From: Actinomadura fibrosa
GTDB taxonomy: Bacteria; Actinomycetota; Actinomycetes; Streptosporangiales; Streptosporangiaceae
Length of the DNA stretch: 64,000 nt
Direction of reading: 5' to 3'
Assembly: GCF_900659615.1 (NCBI RefSeq)
Contig: NZ_CAACUY010000014.1
Span: forward strand, 33,992 to 97,991
Each line of letters starts with the position of its first letter. Position 1 is the first letter of the stretch. Below the pieces are notes generated by a model. It was not told the origin of the DNA, made no database searches, and saw only the letters and a program-made list of their open reading frames with translations. A program made the translations under genes and the position numbers. Positions 7,672 through 17,604 of this stretch are shown here, piece by piece.

Positions 7672-9003
7672 TCAGGAACGACCCAGGGCGCGGTACTCCC
7701 AGCCGGCGGCGCGCCACTGCGCCGCGTCGAGGGCGTGCCGCCCGTCCACGATGCGCTTGTGCCGGACGACCCGGGCCAGCGCGTCCGGCTCGATCCGCCG
7801 GAAGTCCGACCATTCGGTCAGCAGGACGACCACGTCGGCGTCCTCGGCCGCGTCCAGCGCGCTGTCCCCGTAGCGCAGCTCGGGATACGCCTGTCGGGCG
7901 TTGTCGAGGGCTACCGGGTCGTAGACCCGTACGTGGGCGCCCAGACCGTGCATCGTGCGTGCGACGTCCAGTGCGGGGGCGTCGCGGATGTCGTCCGAGT
8001 TGGGCTTGAAGGCGGCACCCCACGCCGCGATCCGCTTGCCGGACAGTTCACCGCCCAGGAGCTCCCGGACGAGGTCCACCGTGCGCGCGCGCCGGCGGCG
8101 GTTGATGTCGTCCACCTGGCGGAGGAACGATACGGCCTGCCCCACGCCGATCTCCTCGGCGCGGTGGGCGAACGCCCGGATGTCCTTGGGTAGGCAGCCG
8201 CCGCCGAACCCGAGACCCGGCTTGAGGAACTTGCCGCCGATGCGGTCGTCCAGCGCGAGGGAGTCGGCGAGGTCCTTCACGTCGGCGCCGACCGCCTCGC
8301 AGACCTCCGCCATCGCGTTGATGTAGGAGATCTTCGTGGCGAGGAAGGAGTTGGCCGCGACCTTGACCAGTTCCGCCGTGGCAAGGTCGGTCCGCACGAC
8401 CGGGGTGCCGAGGTCCAGGACGGGCTTGAACGCCGCGCGCAGCCGCTCCTCGGCCCAGTCGGACGCGACGCCGAAGACGAGCCGGTCGGGACGCATCGTG
8501 TCGTCCACGGCGAAGCCCTCGCGCAGGAACTCGGGATTCCAGGCGAGTTCGACGTCGGTGCCCGCCGGGGCGAGCTCGTGCAGGAGCCCGGTGAGCTGTT
8601 TCGCCGTTCCCACGGGCACGGTCGACTTGCCCACGACGAGGACGCGGCGGTCCAGATGCGGGGCGAGGCTCCGCACGGCCGCGTCGATGTAGGACAGGTC
8701 GGCGGCGTCCGAGCCCGGCTGCTGCGGCGTCCCCACGCAGAGGAAGTGGACGTCGCCGAACGCGCCGGCGTCCTCGAACGAGGTGGTGAAGCGCAGGCGG
8801 CCCGACTCCAGCGCCTTGGCGAGCAGCTCGGGCAGGCCGGGCTCGAAGAACGGGACCTCGCCGGAGGCCAGCTTGTCGATCTTGCCCCGGTCGACGTCCA
8901 CCCCGAGGACGTCGTAGCCGAGGACGGCCATGCAGATCGCATGCGTGGCGCCGAGGTAACCGGTGCCGATCACGGTGAGCCTCGGGGACCCTGTCGGGTT
9001 CAT
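7672..9003 (-). CDS. ugd: UDP-glucose 6-dehydrogenase
   Basis: 443 residues of the UDP-glucose/GDP-mannose dehydrogenase family. An N-terminal NAD domain (VIGTGYLG) is followed by the central helix domain and the C-terminal UDP-binding domain (GAAFKPNSDDIRDAPAL). The catalytic cysteine is in LGFGGGCLPKDI, and the thiohemiacetal-handling Glu/Asn are in the NPEFLREG region. It makes UDP-glucuronate from UDP-glucose with two NAD+, for exopolysaccharide or cell-wall sugars. ATG at 9003 has GGAGAAG upstream. The stop codon lies in a perfect palindrome, TTCCTGATCAGGAA (7665-7678). No glycosyltransferase neighbours are present. Confidence 0.93.
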   Translation of the reverse strand: MNPTGSPRLTVIGTGYLGATHAICMAVLGYDVLGVDVDRGKIDKLASGEVPFFEPGLPELLAKALESGRLRFTTSFEDAGAFGDVHFLCVGTPQQPGSDAADLSYIDAAVRSLAPHLDRRVLVVGKSTVPVGTAKQLTGLLHELAPAGTDVELAWNPEFLREGFAVDDTMRPDRLVFGVASDWAEERLRAAFKPVLDLGTPVVRTDLATAELVKVAANSFLATKISYINAMAEVCEAVGADVKDLADSLALDDRIGGKFLKPGLGFGGGCLPKDIRAFAHRAEEIGVGQAVSFLRQVDDINRRRRARTVDLVRELLGGELSGKRIAAWGAAFKPNSDDIRDAPALDVARTMHGLGAHVRVYDPVALDNARQAYPELRYGDSALDAAEDADVVVLLTEWSDFRRIEPDALARVVRHKRIVDGRHALDAAQWRAAGWEYRALGRS

Positions 9004-9505
9004 TCGCGCTTCTCCTTCTCCGTTGTGACGGAAGTGGCACTCCCGCAGGCTCTGGGAGCACGGTCCCCACGTCGTGGGCGGGCGTCCGGGCTCCCGCCGC
9101 CACAGGCGGTCCGGCGTTGTAGATCTTGTTGTACTCGACGGAGTCGTGCCGGGTGAAGTCGCGCAGGTGGCGGTGTCGTGAGCGGTGCCCGGCCGGTCCC
9201 GCCGCGGCCCCGCGCCGGGTGCCGTGCCGGAGCCGTCCGAGCTGTCGGAGATGTCGGATCGCGGACGTCCGGCCGGGTCCCGGGCATGCCGCGACCTGTT
9301 TCATAAAGGCCCGATCAGATGGTCGGTACGCCTTTTATGGCTGTTCGTCCTGAATGTCACCTAAAGGGAGCTTTCTTGTGTCCCTGGGCGGGCGTCCGCG
9401 GCCTTCCGGTCACACCTCCGCAACCGAATGTGAGTTGTGTCACCTCTGGGGTCGCGCGGCCAGGAGGATGTGGCCCGCCTCCCGTAGTTAGGGGGTTTTG
9501 GGTGG
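9004..9505. other. Long intergenic region between ugd and fadE5, with a hairpin at 9302-9339
   Basis: About 500 bp with no convincing gene. An A/T-rich inverted repeat has arms CATAAAGGC (9302-9310) and GCCTTTTATG (9330-9339), differing by one bulged base, with an inner CCGA/TCGG pair. It lies 300 bp upstream of ugd and 260 bp upstream of fadE5, so it could be an operator or a leader hairpin for either. Nothing else is recognised. Confidence 0.4.
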
Positions 9506-9554
9506 TTGCCACTGGTTACCAGCGGGTAGCATGATGTCGAGTTACTGACCAGTA
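9506..9554 (+). promoter_or_regulatory. Probable promoter and double-dyad operator of the fadE5-type gene
   Basis: A candidate -35 (TTGCCA, 9506-9511) and -10 (TAGCAT, 9527-9532) are 15 bp apart. Between them lies the perfect dyad CTGGTTACCAG (9512-9522), and just downstream a second dyad, TACTGACCAGTA (9543-9554). Dyads overlapping the promoter and start region are what a TetR-type lipid-metabolism repressor would need; the protein is not encoded next door. Confidence 0.5.
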
Positions 9555-9600
9555 CTAAGCGCGGGGCCCCCGGCCGCCGCTGGAGCAGACGGAGTCTCGA

Positions 9601-11433
9601 ATGGGGCACTACAAGAGCAACCTCCGGGACCTGGAGTTCAACCTCTTCGAGGTGTTCAGGCGCCAGGACCTCCTCGGCAGCGGCCCGTACGCGGAACTGG
9701 ACGAGGACACCGTGCGCAGCATCCTCGACGAGGTGAACCGCCTCGCCGAGGGACCGCTCGCCGACTCCTTCGAGGACGCCGACCGCAACCCGCCGAAGTT
9801 CGACCCGGCCACCGGCACCGTCGCGATGCCGGAGAGCTTCAAGAAGTCGTACAAGGCGTGGATGGACGCCGAGTGGTACCGCCTGGACCTCGCCCCCGAG
9901 TTCGGCGGCAGCGGCGCCCCCCGCTCGCTGACCTGGGCCGTCGCGGAGCAGGTCCTCGGCGCCAACCCGGCCGTCTACATGTTCTCCTCCGGCCCCGGCT
10001 TCGCGCAGATCCTCTGGCACATCGGCACCCCCGAGCAGAAGAAGTTCGCCGAGCTGGCCCTGGAGCGCCAGTGGGGCGCCACGATGGTGCTGACCGAGCC
10101 GGACGCCGGCTCCGACGTCGGCGCCGGCCGCACCAAGGCCGTCCAGCAGCCCGACGGCACCTGGCACATCGAGGGCGTCAAGCGCTTCATCACCTCGGCC
10201 GAGCACGACATGGCCGAGAACATCTTCCACCTGGTGCTGGCCCGCCCCGAGGGCGCCGGCCCCGGCACCAAGGGCCTGTCGATGTTCCTCGTCCCCAAGT
10301 ACCTGGTGGACGTCGAGACCGGTGAGCTCGGCGAGCGCAACGGCGCCTACGTGACCAACGTCGAGAAGAAGATGGGCCTCAAGGTCTCCACGACCTGCGA
10401 GCTCACCCTCGGCGAGAAGCACCCCGCCGTCGGCTACCTCGTCGGCGACGTGCACCAGGGCATCAAGCAGATGTTCCTCGTCATCGAGTACGCCCGGATG
10501 ATGGTCGGCACCAAGGCGATCGCGACCCTGTCCACCGGCTACCTGAACGCGCTGGAGTACGCCAAGGAGCGCGTGCAGGGCGCCGACATGACGCAGATGA
10601 CGGACAAGACCGCCCCGCGCGTCACGATCACCCACCACCCGGACGTCCGGCGCAGCCTGCTCACCCAGAAGGCCTACGCCGAGGGCATGCGGGCGCTCGT
10701 CCTGCTCACCGCGTCCTACCAGGACGCCGTGCAGATCGCCGAGCACGAGGGCCGCCGCGATGAGCAGGCCGAGAAGGTCAACGACCTGCTGCTGCCGATC
10801 GTCAAGGGCTTCGGCTCCGAGCGCGCGTACGCCCTGCTCGGCGCCGAGTCGCTGCAGACCCTCGGCGGCTCGGGCTTCCTCCAGGAGTACCCGATCGAGC
10901 AGTACATCCGGGACTCCAAGATCGACACCCTGTACGAGGGCACCACCGCCATCCAGGGCCAGGACCTGTTCTTCCGCAAGATCCTGCGGGACAACGGCGA
11001 GGCGCTGAAGGTGCTGGCCGGCGAGATCAAGGCGTTCGCCGAGAGCGAGGCCGGGAACGGCCGCCTCAAGAACGAGCGCGCTCTCCTCGCCAAGGGCCTG
11101 GACGACGTGCAGGGCATCCTGAACCCGATGATCGGGTGGGCGCTCGGCTCCATGGAGGACCCGAAGGAGCTCTACAAGGTCGGCCTCAACTCCTCGCGGC
11201 TCCTGATCGCCCTCGGCGACCTGATCGTCGCCTGGCTGCTGTGCCGCCAGGCCGACGTCGCGCTGACCGCGCTCGGCGGTGACGTCTCCGACTCCGACAA
11301 GGCGTTCTACACCGGCAAGGTCGCGGCCGCGCAGTTCTTCTGCCAGACCGTCCTGCCGCGCCTGGCGTCGGACCGCGCCGTCACCGAGGCCACCAACCTG
11401 GACATCATGGAGCTGCCCGAAGAGGCCTTCTGA
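9601..11433 (+). CDS. fadE5: FadE5-type acyl-CoA dehydrogenase
   Basis: 610 residues, the long acyl-CoA dehydrogenase form. It matches mycobacterial FadE5 closely from memory, beginning [18 protein letters not shown], then [26 protein letters not shown] and the catalytic-base region [14 protein letters not shown] with its Glu. Order: N-terminal helical domain, middle beta domain, C-terminal FAD helical domain, then an extra C-terminal domain of about 130 residues. It performs the first beta-oxidation step, FAD-dependent dehydrogenation of acyl-CoA, in the cytosol. Single-gene unit with its own double-dyad promoter and a strong terminator. Confidence 0.92.
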   Translation: MGHYKSNLRDLEFNLFEVFRRQDLLGSGPYAELDEDTVRSILDEVNRLAEGPLADSFEDADRNPPKFDPATGTVAMPESFKKSYKAWMDAEWYRLDLAPEFGGSGAPRSLTWAVAEQVLGANPAVYMFSSGPGFAQILWHIGTPEQKKFAELALERQWGATMVLTEPDAGSDVGAGRTKAVQQPDGTWHIEGVKRFITSAEHDMAENIFHLVLARPEGAGPGTKGLSMFLVPKYLVDVETGELGERNGAYVTNVEKKMGLKVSTTCELTLGEKHPAVGYLVGDVHQGIKQMFLVIEYARMMVGTKAIATLSTGYLNALEYAKERVQGADMTQMTDKTAPRVTITHHPDVRRSLLTQKAYAEGMRALVLLTASYQDAVQIAEHEGRRDEQAEKVNDLLLPIVKGFGSERAYALLGAESLQTLGGSGFLQEYPIEQYIRDSKIDTLYEGTTAIQGQDLFFRKILRDNGEALKVLAGEIKAFAESEAGNGRLKNERALLAKGLDDVQGILNPMIGWALGSMEDPKELYKVGLNSSRLLIALGDLIVAWLLCRQADVALTALGGDVSDSDKAFYTGKVAAAQFFCQTVLPRLASDRAVTEATNLDIMELPEEAF

Positions 11434-11523
11434 TCGTCCGCCGGACGCGGCCTCTCGCCTGCCCGCCTGGGGCCCCGTCCGGCGCCTGAGTCCTGCCTCG
11501 CCTCCCGCGGGCTGGATGCGGTC

Positions 11524-11553
11524 GGCCCCCGCCACGCCCACGTGGCGGGGGCC
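11524..11553 (+). terminator. Strong hairpin terminator after fadE5
   Basis: A perfect 13-bp stem GGCCCCCGCCACG/CGTGGCGGGGGCC with a 4-nt loop (CCCA). It lies 90 bp past the stop, with no T-run, as is usual in actinomycetes. Confidence 0.75.
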
Positions 11554-11621
11554 GCTGCGCTCCCGGGACGGGGCCGCTGCGCTCGCGGGATGGCCTGGAG
11601 CCGGGGTGCTGCGCTCCCGGG
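11554..11621. repeat. Three short direct repeats GCTGCGCTC(C/G)CGGG
   Basis: Copies begin at 11554, 11576 and 11608, directly after the fadE5 terminator and before the OmpA-domain lipoprotein. The first and third are identical and the second differs at one base. Function unknown. Confidence 0.5.
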
Positions 11622-11681
11622 GCCGGATCACTACTGTGGAGCATTCCTCCCGTCTCCTCCAGCCACCCCCCGGAGAAGCCG

Positions 11682-13568
11682 ATGCCGGGCCGATCACCGC
11701 GCTCCCCGCACGCCGCCGCCCCGCACGCCGTCCCGCGCGTCGTCCCGCGCGCCGCCGTCGTGCCGCACGTCATGCCGCGCGGCGCCGTTCGTGCCGTCCC
11801 CTGGCCGGTCTCGGTGGCCGCGTCCGCCGCGATCCTGCTGCTCGCCGCGGGCTGCGCGGACTCCGCGAAGGCGGAGAAGGCCGACCCGCCGACGGTCACC
11901 GCGACCGCCCCGAGCCCGAGCGCGACCCCCTCGGCCGCGACCCTGCTCATCAAGGAGGGCTATTTCGGCGCGGCGGACGGCCTGCACGCGCGCGTCCAGA
12001 TCGCCGGAGTCCAGCGGCTGGCCGGACGGTCGGTGCTGCGCTACACGGTGACCTCGCTGGACACCGCGCCGAAGACGGTGCCGTTCACCGTCCGCCTGCT
12101 CGACCCGGTCGGGCGCAAGCTGTACCGGCAGACGTCCCAGGGCGGCCAGACGGGCGAGCAGTTCCAGCCGAACGCGGCGCGCGAGATGACGGCCGAGTTC
12201 CCGGAGATCCCCACGAGCGTCACCAAGCTCACGGTGCTGACGACCGGGACCGCCGGGGAGTTCACGGGCGTCCCCGTCACCAGCGACGCGCCCAGCACGG
12301 GCGCGCCGAGCCCGAGCCCGAGCGCGTCGCTCGGCGCGGGCAGCGGTACCACGGTCCCGGGAATGAGCCCGAGCGCGAGCGTCTCGTCCTCACCCGCGCC
12401 GGGGCAGCCGCTCACCGTTCCGACCTCGACCACCTCGTCGACGACCGGCTCGTCGCCCAGCCCGAGCGGTTCGTCCTCGCCGAGCCCCGGCACCACGGCC
12501 TCCGCGACCCCGAGCATCCCGCAGGCCACGGGCAGCAACCCCGCCGACCTCTACGAGATCACCGAGGGCGAGGTGGAGGACGTCACGGCCGGCAATGCCG
12601 ACGCGACCATCAGCCTGCGCACGGACGTGCTGTTCAACGGCGGCACCGCCACCCTGTCGAGCCGCGCCAAGCAGATCCTGGACGCCACCGCCAACAAGAT
12701 CAAGTCGGCGGTGGACCCGGCGAAGCGGACGCTGACCTTCACCGGGCACACCGACAGCGGCGGTGACGACGCGCACAACCTCGCGCTGTCCAAGGACCGC
12801 GCCGAGGCCGTCCAGAAGGAGATGAAGGCCAGGCTCGGCGGCTCCTACACCTACTCCGCCGAAGGCAAGGGCGAGAGCGGCCCCGTGGCCAAGGAGGGCG
12901 GCTCGGACGACGCCCAGGCCAAGGCCCGCAACCGCCGTGTCGAGATCTCCTACAAGGTGACCCAGACGACCTCGTCCCCCGGGACAGCGACCCCTGGATC
13001 GTCGAACACTGCGACCCCTGGGACGTCCAGCACGGCGACGCCTGGGACGTCCAGCACTGCGACTCCTGGGGCATCCGGCAGCGCGAGCCCGGCGCCGTCC
13101 TCCAGCGGCGCCGGTGGAGTGGGAGCGCCTGCCGCGTTCCGTCCACAGGACGGCGCCACCGTGACGAGCCGCAGCGCCAAGTTCGGCAACGACAAGCGCC
13201 GCCTGGAGGTCAAGCCCTTCTACCGGGACGGCGCCTACATCGTCGCCGTGTTCGACATCGTCAACGAGGGGCCCGGCACCACACCCCCCACCGCGAACTA
13301 CGCCCACAAGGACTACCCGGGAGGCGTGTTCTCCGCGTTCTCCGTGTCCGTCTCGGGCGGCAAGGACGTCTACCGGGCAGTACGCGTCGGCACGCCGGAC
13401 GACCAGGGAGCCGCGCCGTACGTCGACCCCGGCCTCGCGACCTTCCGAACGGCGGTCAACGCCCCGTCCCGCGGCTTCATGTACCTACCCGCGCCGCCAG
13501 GCAACCCTTCCTCGGTGGTCTTTGACGCCGGTCCCTTCGGAAAGGTGAACAGCGTCCCGGTCTCCTGA
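11682..13568 (+). CDS. OmpA/MotB-domain lipoprotein with Ser/Thr/Pro-rich linkers
   Basis: 628 residues. A His/Pro/Arg-rich leader precedes the hydrophobic segment and lipobox ILLLAAGC (Cys near residue 58), so it should be exported and lipid-anchored. A DUF-like beta domain (about 85-205) is followed by a Ser/Pro-rich linker, an OmpA C-terminal domain (about 300-430; DVLFNGGTATLSSRAKQIL, FTGHTDSGG, ARNRRVEISY) that binds peptidoglycan, an eight-residue tandem repeat, and a C-terminal domain of about 150 residues. The ATG at 11682 has GGAGAAG upstream; an alternative ATG at 11772 would give a more normal signal peptide but lacks a ribosome site. Envelope anchor is the likely role. Confidence 0.8.
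   Translation: MPGRSPRSPHAAAPHAVPRVVPRAAVVPHVMPRGAVRAVPWPVSVAASAAILLLAAGCADSAKAEKADPPTVTATAPSPSATPSAATLLIKEGYFGAADGLHARVQIAGVQRLAGRSVLRYTVTSLDTAPKTVPFTVRLLDPVGRKLYRQTSQGGQTGEQFQPNAAREMTAEFPEIPTSVTKLTVLTTGTAGEFTGVPVTSDAPSTGAPSPSPSASLGAGSGTTVPGMSPSASVSSSPAPGQPLTVPTSTTSSTTGSSPSPSGSSSPSPGTTASATPSIPQATGSNPADLYEITEGEVEDVTAGNADATISLRTDVLFNGGTATLSSRAKQILDATANKIKSAVDPAKRTLTFTGHTDSGGDDAHNLALSKDRAEAVQKEMKARLGGSYTYSAEGKGESGPVAKEGGSDDAQAKARNRRVEISYKVTQTTSSPGTATPGSSNTATPGTSSTATPGTSSTATPGASGSASPAPSSSGAGGVGAPAAFRPQDGATVTSRSAKFGNDKRRLEVKPFYRDGAYIVAVFDIVNEGPGTTPPTANYAHKDYPGGVFSAFSVSVSGGKDVYRAVRVGTPDDQGAAPYVDPGLATFRTAVNAPSRGFMYLPAPPGNPSSVVFDAGPFGKVNSVPVS
12984..13079 (+). repeat. Four tandem 24-bp units in the OmpA lipoprotein gene
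   Basis: Four units of 24 bp encode TATPGSSN, TATPGTSS twice, and TATPGASG. They form a disordered Thr/Pro/Ser linker between the OmpA domain and the last domain. Copy number could vary by slippage. Confidence 0.75.
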
Positions 13569-13658
13569 ACAGGCTCCCGACCGGCCGCCTCCTCTGGCGT
13601 GACCGCCTGGCTGAACGGATAGTTGAGGGAACACCGCCCGCGGCCGGGAGGTCATCGC

Positions 13659-13892
13659 ATGGGTGTCGGCGTCAGCATCTTCACGATCACGCTCGGGCTG
13701 ATCCTCAAGTTCGCCATCCGTCCGGACGCCATGAACGACCCGGTCGACATCCACGTGATCGGCGTCATCCTGATCATCGTCGGCGGGGTGACGTTCGTTC
13801 TCCAGGTCCTGCTGATGAGCCGGGCGAGCCGGTCCGGCCAGGACGACCGCCGCGGCCGCCTCTACGACGGGGACAACCCGCCCAAGCTCTGA
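13659..13892 (+). CDS. Small membrane protein, DUF6458 type
   Basis: 77 residues with two membrane segments (MGVGVSIFTITLGLILKFAI and VIGVILIIVGGVTFVLQVLL) and a short polar basic tail. Size, the MGxGVSxFxIxLGxIL start and the GVILIIVG second segment fit the actinobacterial DUF6458 family. ATG at 13659 is preceded by GGGAGGT. Function unknown; it is convergent with the bkd operon. Confidence 0.75.
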   Translation: MGVGVSIFTITLGLILKFAIRPDAMNDPVDIHVIGVILIIVGGVTFVLQVLLMSRASRSGQDDRRGRLYDGDNPPKL

Positions 13893-13941
13893 GCGCCGCC
13901 CCGGCGGCCGGGCCGAACCGCGGCCCGGCCGCCGGACGCGC

Positions 13942-15321
13942 TCATCCCCAGGCGAGCATGCGGAGCGGATCCTCCAGCATGTCCCCGACGTCGCGGAGCA
14001 CCCGCGACCCCAGCTCGCCGTCCACGATCCGGTGGTCGAACGACAGCGACAGCGTGGTGACCTTGCGGATCGCCAGCTCGCCCTCGTGCACCCACGGCAT
14101 GTCCCGGATCTGGCCGAACGCCAGGATCGCGGCCTCGCCGGGAGTGATGATCGGCGTCCCGGTGTCCACGCCGAACACGCCCACGTTCGTGATCGTGATC
14201 GTCCCGTCGGACAGGTCCGCCGGAGTCGCCTTGCCCGCGCGCGCCTTCGCGGTCAGCTCGTTCAGCGCGCGCGCGAGGGCCGGCAGGCTCAGGTCCTGCG
14301 CGTCCTTGACCTTCGGGACGATGAGACCCCGCTCGGTCGCCGCCGCGATGCCGAGGTTCACATAATGCTTGACCACGATCTCCGCGCCGTTCGGACCGTC
14401 CGCCCACGACGAGTTCACCATCGGGTTCCGCGCCACGGCCGTGAGCAGCGCGCGCGCCACCAGCAGCAGCGGCGACACCTTCACGTCCGCGAAGTCCGGC
14501 AGCTCGCGGAGCCGCCGCACGCTCTCCACCGTCCGCGTGACGTCCACCTGGAGGAACTCGGTGACATGCGGCGCGGTGAACGCCGACGCGCTCATCGCCG
14601 CCGCCGTCGCCTTCCGGACGCCCTTCACCGGCACCCGCTCCTCGCGGACGCCGGGAGCCGCCGGAGCCGGCCGGGGCCCGGCCTGCGCCGCCAGCACATC
14701 GTCCCTGGTGATGGAGCCCTTCGGACCCGTCCCGGTGATCCCGGCGAGATCGACGCCGAGGTCCTTCGCCAGCTTGCGGACCGGCGGCTTGGCCAGCGGC
14801 AACCCGCCGTCCACAGGCTGTGGACGAGCGGGCGCGGGGGCCGTGGGCGTGGGCGCGGGGGCCGCGGCGGACGGGGCCGCCCCGTTCGCCGCCTTCCGCG
14901 GACGCCGCCTGGTCGCACCCTCCTTCACCCCGTACCCGACGAGGACGGGCTGCCGCTTCGGCTTGTCCGGCGACACCATGCCCGGCTCGGCGACCGACGG
15001 CACGACATCCTGCTTCAGCGCCGCCGCCTGCGCCGGAGGCTCGGACACCGGCGTCGCGACACCGCCCTCCGCCCCCGCGTCCACCGTGATGATCGGCACC
15101 CCGACGTCCACGGTCTGCCCCTCGGTGACCAGGAGCTCGGCCACCACGCCCTCGAACGGGCACGGCAGCTCGACGATCGCCTTCGCCGTCTCGATCTCCA
15201 CGATGGTCTGGTTGACCTCGACCTGGTCGCCCGGCTGGACGTGCCACTTGACGATCTCGGCCTCCGTCAGGCCCTCGCCCACGTCCGGGAGTTTGAACTG
15301 CTGCTGGCTCACCGGCGTCAC
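13942..15321 (-). CDS. bkdC: 2-oxoacid dehydrogenase E2 (dihydrolipoamide acyltransferase)
   Basis: 459 residues. One lipoyl domain (about 5-80; lipoyl-lysine in [11 protein letters not shown]), an Ala/Pro-rich linker, a peripheral-subunit-binding domain ([20 protein letters not shown]) and the catalytic acyltransferase domain with [13 protein letters not shown]. It transfers acyl groups from E1 to CoA as the core of the complex. The GTG start at 15321 overlaps the E1-beta stop as GTGA; a second GTG at 15312 is possible. Last gene of a three-gene operon; no E3 (lipoamide dehydrogenase) gene is nearby, so E3 is shared. An inverted TCCACAG/CTGTGGA dyad lies in its linker coding region. Confidence 0.9.
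   Translation of the reverse strand: MTPVSQQQFKLPDVGEGLTEAEIVKWHVQPGDQVEVNQTIVEIETAKAIVELPCPFEGVVAELLVTEGQTVDVGVPIITVDAGAEGGVATPVSEPPAQAAALKQDVVPSVAEPGMVSPDKPKRQPVLVGYGVKEGATRRRPRKAANGAAPSAAAPAPTPTAPAPARPQPVDGGLPLAKPPVRKLAKDLGVDLAGITGTGPKGSITRDDVLAAQAGPRPAPAAPGVREERVPVKGVRKATAAAMSASAFTAPHVTEFLQVDVTRTVESVRRLRELPDFADVKVSPLLLVARALLTAVARNPMVNSSWADGPNGAEIVVKHYVNLGIAAATERGLIVPKVKDAQDLSLPALARALNELTAKARAGKATPADLSDGTITITNVGVFGVDTGTPIITPGEAAILAFGQIRDMPWVHEGELAIRKVTTLSLSFDHRIVDGELGSRVLRDVGDMLEDPLRMLAWG
14808..14826. repeat. DnaA-box-like inverted repeat inside bkdC
   Basis: A 9-bp-arm palindrome, CGTCCACAG-G-CTGTGGACG, in coding sequence. It shares the core TCCACAG-N-CTGTGGA with two dyads at 48582-48605 and 49315-49339. 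Confidence 0.5.
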
Positions 15322-16301
15322 CACGCGAAGGTCCGGTCGACCGCGTCCAGGATGCGGTCGAGATCGGGCAGGTACTGGTCCTCGACCCGGGACGGCGGGT
15401 ACGGCGTCGAGAACCCGCCCACCCGCAGCACCGGCGCCTCCAGCCGGTAGAAGCACCGCTCCGTGATCCGCGCGGCCAGCTCGGCGCCGAACCCGCCGAA
15501 CACCGGCGCCTCGTGCACGACCACGCACCGGCCCGTCCGCTCCACGGACTCGACGACGGTCCCGATGTCGAGCGGGTTGAGCGAGCGCAGGTCGATGACC
15601 TCGATCGACCGCCCCTCCCCGGCCGCGGCCTCCGCGGCCTCCAGGCACGTCTTGACCGACGGCCCGTACGCCAGCACCGTCACGTGCTCGCCCGCCCGGA
15701 CGACCTTCGCGTCGTGCAGCGGCGTCCAGTCCGTCCCGTCGACGTCGACGTCCGCGCGCTCCCAGTACCGCCGCTTCGGCTCGAAGAAGACCACCGGGTC
15801 CGGCGACGCGATCGACTGCTGGATCATCGAGAACGCGTCCACCGGATTCGAGCACGCCACCACCCGGAGCCCCGCCGTGTGCGTGAAGTACGCCTCCGGC
15901 GACTCCGAATGGTGCTCCACCGCGCCGATGCCGCCACCGCACGGGATCCGGATCACCACGGGCAGCGACACCGCCCCCAGCGACCGCATCCGCATCTTCG
16001 CCAGCTGCGTGATGATCTGGTCCGCCGCCGGGAACACGAACCCGTCGAACTGGATCTCGCAGACCGGCCGGTAACCCCGCAGCGCGAGCCCGATCGCCGT
16101 CCCGATGATCCCCGACTCCGCCAGCGGCGTGTCGATCACACGCTCCTCGCCGAAGTCCTTCTGCAGGCCGTCCGTCACCCGGAAGACACCACCGAGCTTC
16201 CCGACGTCCTCACCCATCACCAGGACCTTCGGGTCCTTCTCCATGGCCTTCCGCAGGCCCGCGTTCATCGCCTTGCCGAGCGTCAGCGTCTCAGCGGTCA
16301 C
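15318..16301 (-). CDS. bkdB: 2-oxoacid dehydrogenase E1 component, beta subunit
   Basis: 327 residues: transketolase-type pyrimidine-binding domain ([39 protein letters not shown]) and the C-terminal transketolase domain ([25 protein letters not shown]). With the alpha subunit it forms the thiamine-diphosphate-dependent decarboxylase that loads the lipoyl arm of E2. GTG start at 16301 overlaps the alpha-subunit stop by GTGA, showing translational coupling. Middle gene of the operon. Confidence 0.9.
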   Translation of the reverse strand: MTAETLTLGKAMNAGLRKAMEKDPKVLVMGEDVGKLGGVFRVTDGLQKDFGEERVIDTPLAESGIIGTAIGLALRGYRPVCEIQFDGFVFPAADQIITQLAKMRMRSLGAVSLPVVIRIPCGGGIGAVEHHSESPEAYFTHTAGLRVVACSNPVDAFSMIQQSIASPDPVVFFEPKRRYWERADVDVDGTDWTPLHDAKVVRAGEHVTVLAYGPSVKTCLEAAEAAAGEGRSIEVIDLRSLNPLDIGTVVESVERTGRCVVVHEAPVFGGFGAELAARITERCFYRLEAPVLRVGGFSTPYPPSRVEDQYLPDLDRILDAVDRTFAW

Positions 16302-17434
16302 GACGCCACCCCTTCGTCCTCGAACGACGCCAGGTAGGCGGCGAACTGCTCCTGCTCCTCGGTCATCAGCGGATGCGGCTCCGCGTACACGTGCTCGAAG
16401 ATCGACAGCGGCCGCGGGTCCGGCAGCGCCAGGCACGCCGCCCGCAGCTCCTTCGCCAGCCCCTTCGCCTCGTCCTCGACGCCCTCGAAGAACCCCGCGT
16501 CCGCCAGGTCGTTGCGCACCAGGTACGCCTTGACCCGCTCGATCGGGTCCTTCAGCTTCCACGCCTCCTCTTCGGCCTTCAGCCGGTACCGCGTGGGATC
16601 GTCCGTCGTCGTGTGGGCGCCCATCCGGTACGTGTACGCCTCCACCAGCGTCGGCCCCTGCCCCGTCCGCGCGTTCTCCAGCGCCTTCCGGGTGACCGCG
16701 AGGCAGGCGAACACGTCGTTCCCGTCCACCCTCAGCCCCGGGAACCCGTACCCCTGAGCCCGCTTGTACAGCGGGATGCGCGACTGCCGCTCCAGCGGCT
16801 CCGAGATCGCCCACTGGTTGTTCTGGCAGAAGAACACGATGGGCGCGTTGAAAACAGACGCGAACACGAACGCCTCGTTCACGTCCCCCTGCGAGGTCGC
16901 CCCGTCCCCGAAGTACGCGATCGTTGCCCCTGCCGACGGCGTGCCCAGCACCCCGTCCCGCTGGACGCCCATCGCGTACCCGGTCGCGTGCAGCGTCTGG
17001 CTGCCGATCACGATGGTGTACAGGTGGAACCCGTGCTCCGCGGGATCCCACCCGCCATGGTTCACGCCGCGGAACAGCCCGAGCAGCTTCAGCGGCTCCA
17101 CGTTCCGGCACCACGCCACCGCGTGCTCCCGGTACGTCGGGAACACCATGTCATGCGCGCCGAGCGCGCGCCCGGACCCGATCTGCGCCGCCTCCTGCCC
17201 CAGCAGCGACGCCCAGATGCCGAGCTCCCCCTGCCGGGTGAGGGCCACCGCCTCCAGGTCGATCTTCCGCACGATCACGAGGTCGCGGTACAGCGCCTTG
17301 ATCTCCTCGGCGGACAGGTCCAGCGGGTAGTCGGGATGCTCGACCCGCTCCCCTTCGGGAGTGAGCAGCTGGATGAGCTCGGGTTCGGCGACCCCAGGGG
17401 TGCCTGGCGCGCCGCGCACGGAGTCGATCGTCAT
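16298..17434 (-). CDS. bkdA: 2-oxoacid dehydrogenase E1 component, alpha subunit
   Basis: 378 residues. The thiamine-diphosphate motif is AYFGDGATSQGDVNEAFVFA ending with QNN, preceded by the GQEAAQIGSGRAL and FPTYREHAVAWCR blocks. The sequence follows, from memory, Mycobacterium tuberculosis Rv2497c (BkdA) very closely, including FRGVNHGGWDP, so a branched-chain 2-oxoacid substrate is favoured over pyruvate (such genes are often named pdhA). ATG at 17434 is preferred over GTG at 17443 because AGGAG is 8 nt upstream of it. First gene of bkdABC. Valine dehydrogenase at 40618-41700 would supply its substrates. Confidence 0.9.
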   Translation of the reverse strand: MTIDSVRGAPGTPGVAEPELIQLLTPEGERVEHPDYPLDLSAEEIKALYRDLVIVRKIDLEAVALTRQGELGIWASLLGQEAAQIGSGRALGAHDMVFPTYREHAVAWCRNVEPLKLLGLFRGVNHGGWDPAEHGFHLYTIVIGSQTLHATGYAMGVQRDGVLGTPSAGATIAYFGDGATSQGDVNEAFVFASVFNAPIVFFCQNNQWAISEPLERQSRIPLYKRAQGYGFPGLRVDGNDVFACLAVTRKALENARTGQGPTLVEAYTYRMGAHTTTDDPTRYRLKAEEEAWKLKDPIERVKAYLVRNDLADAGFFEGVEDEAKGLAKELRAACLALPDPRPLSIFEHVYAEPHPLMTEEQEQFAAYLASFEDEGVAS

Positions 17435-17604
17435 CGATGACACTCCTCGTTCGGGGCCGGACCGCGGGATCGCCGCACGCCGGCCGGTGTCAGCGACCTC
17501 CGGGCCCCGGTAAGGGACAAAAGCCGCTAACGCCCATGGTGGCAGACATCACACCCCACGCCGCAACCCCTCCCCCCAGCCTCCTACCCACCCATTCCCC
17601 CCGC

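Noticed and set aside
9361..11697. Open frame of 778 codons antisense to fadE5
   Set aside because: Leu/Asp/Gly-rich shadow of a highly expressed GC-rich gene; no family motif, while the sense frame is a full acyl-CoA dehydrogenase.
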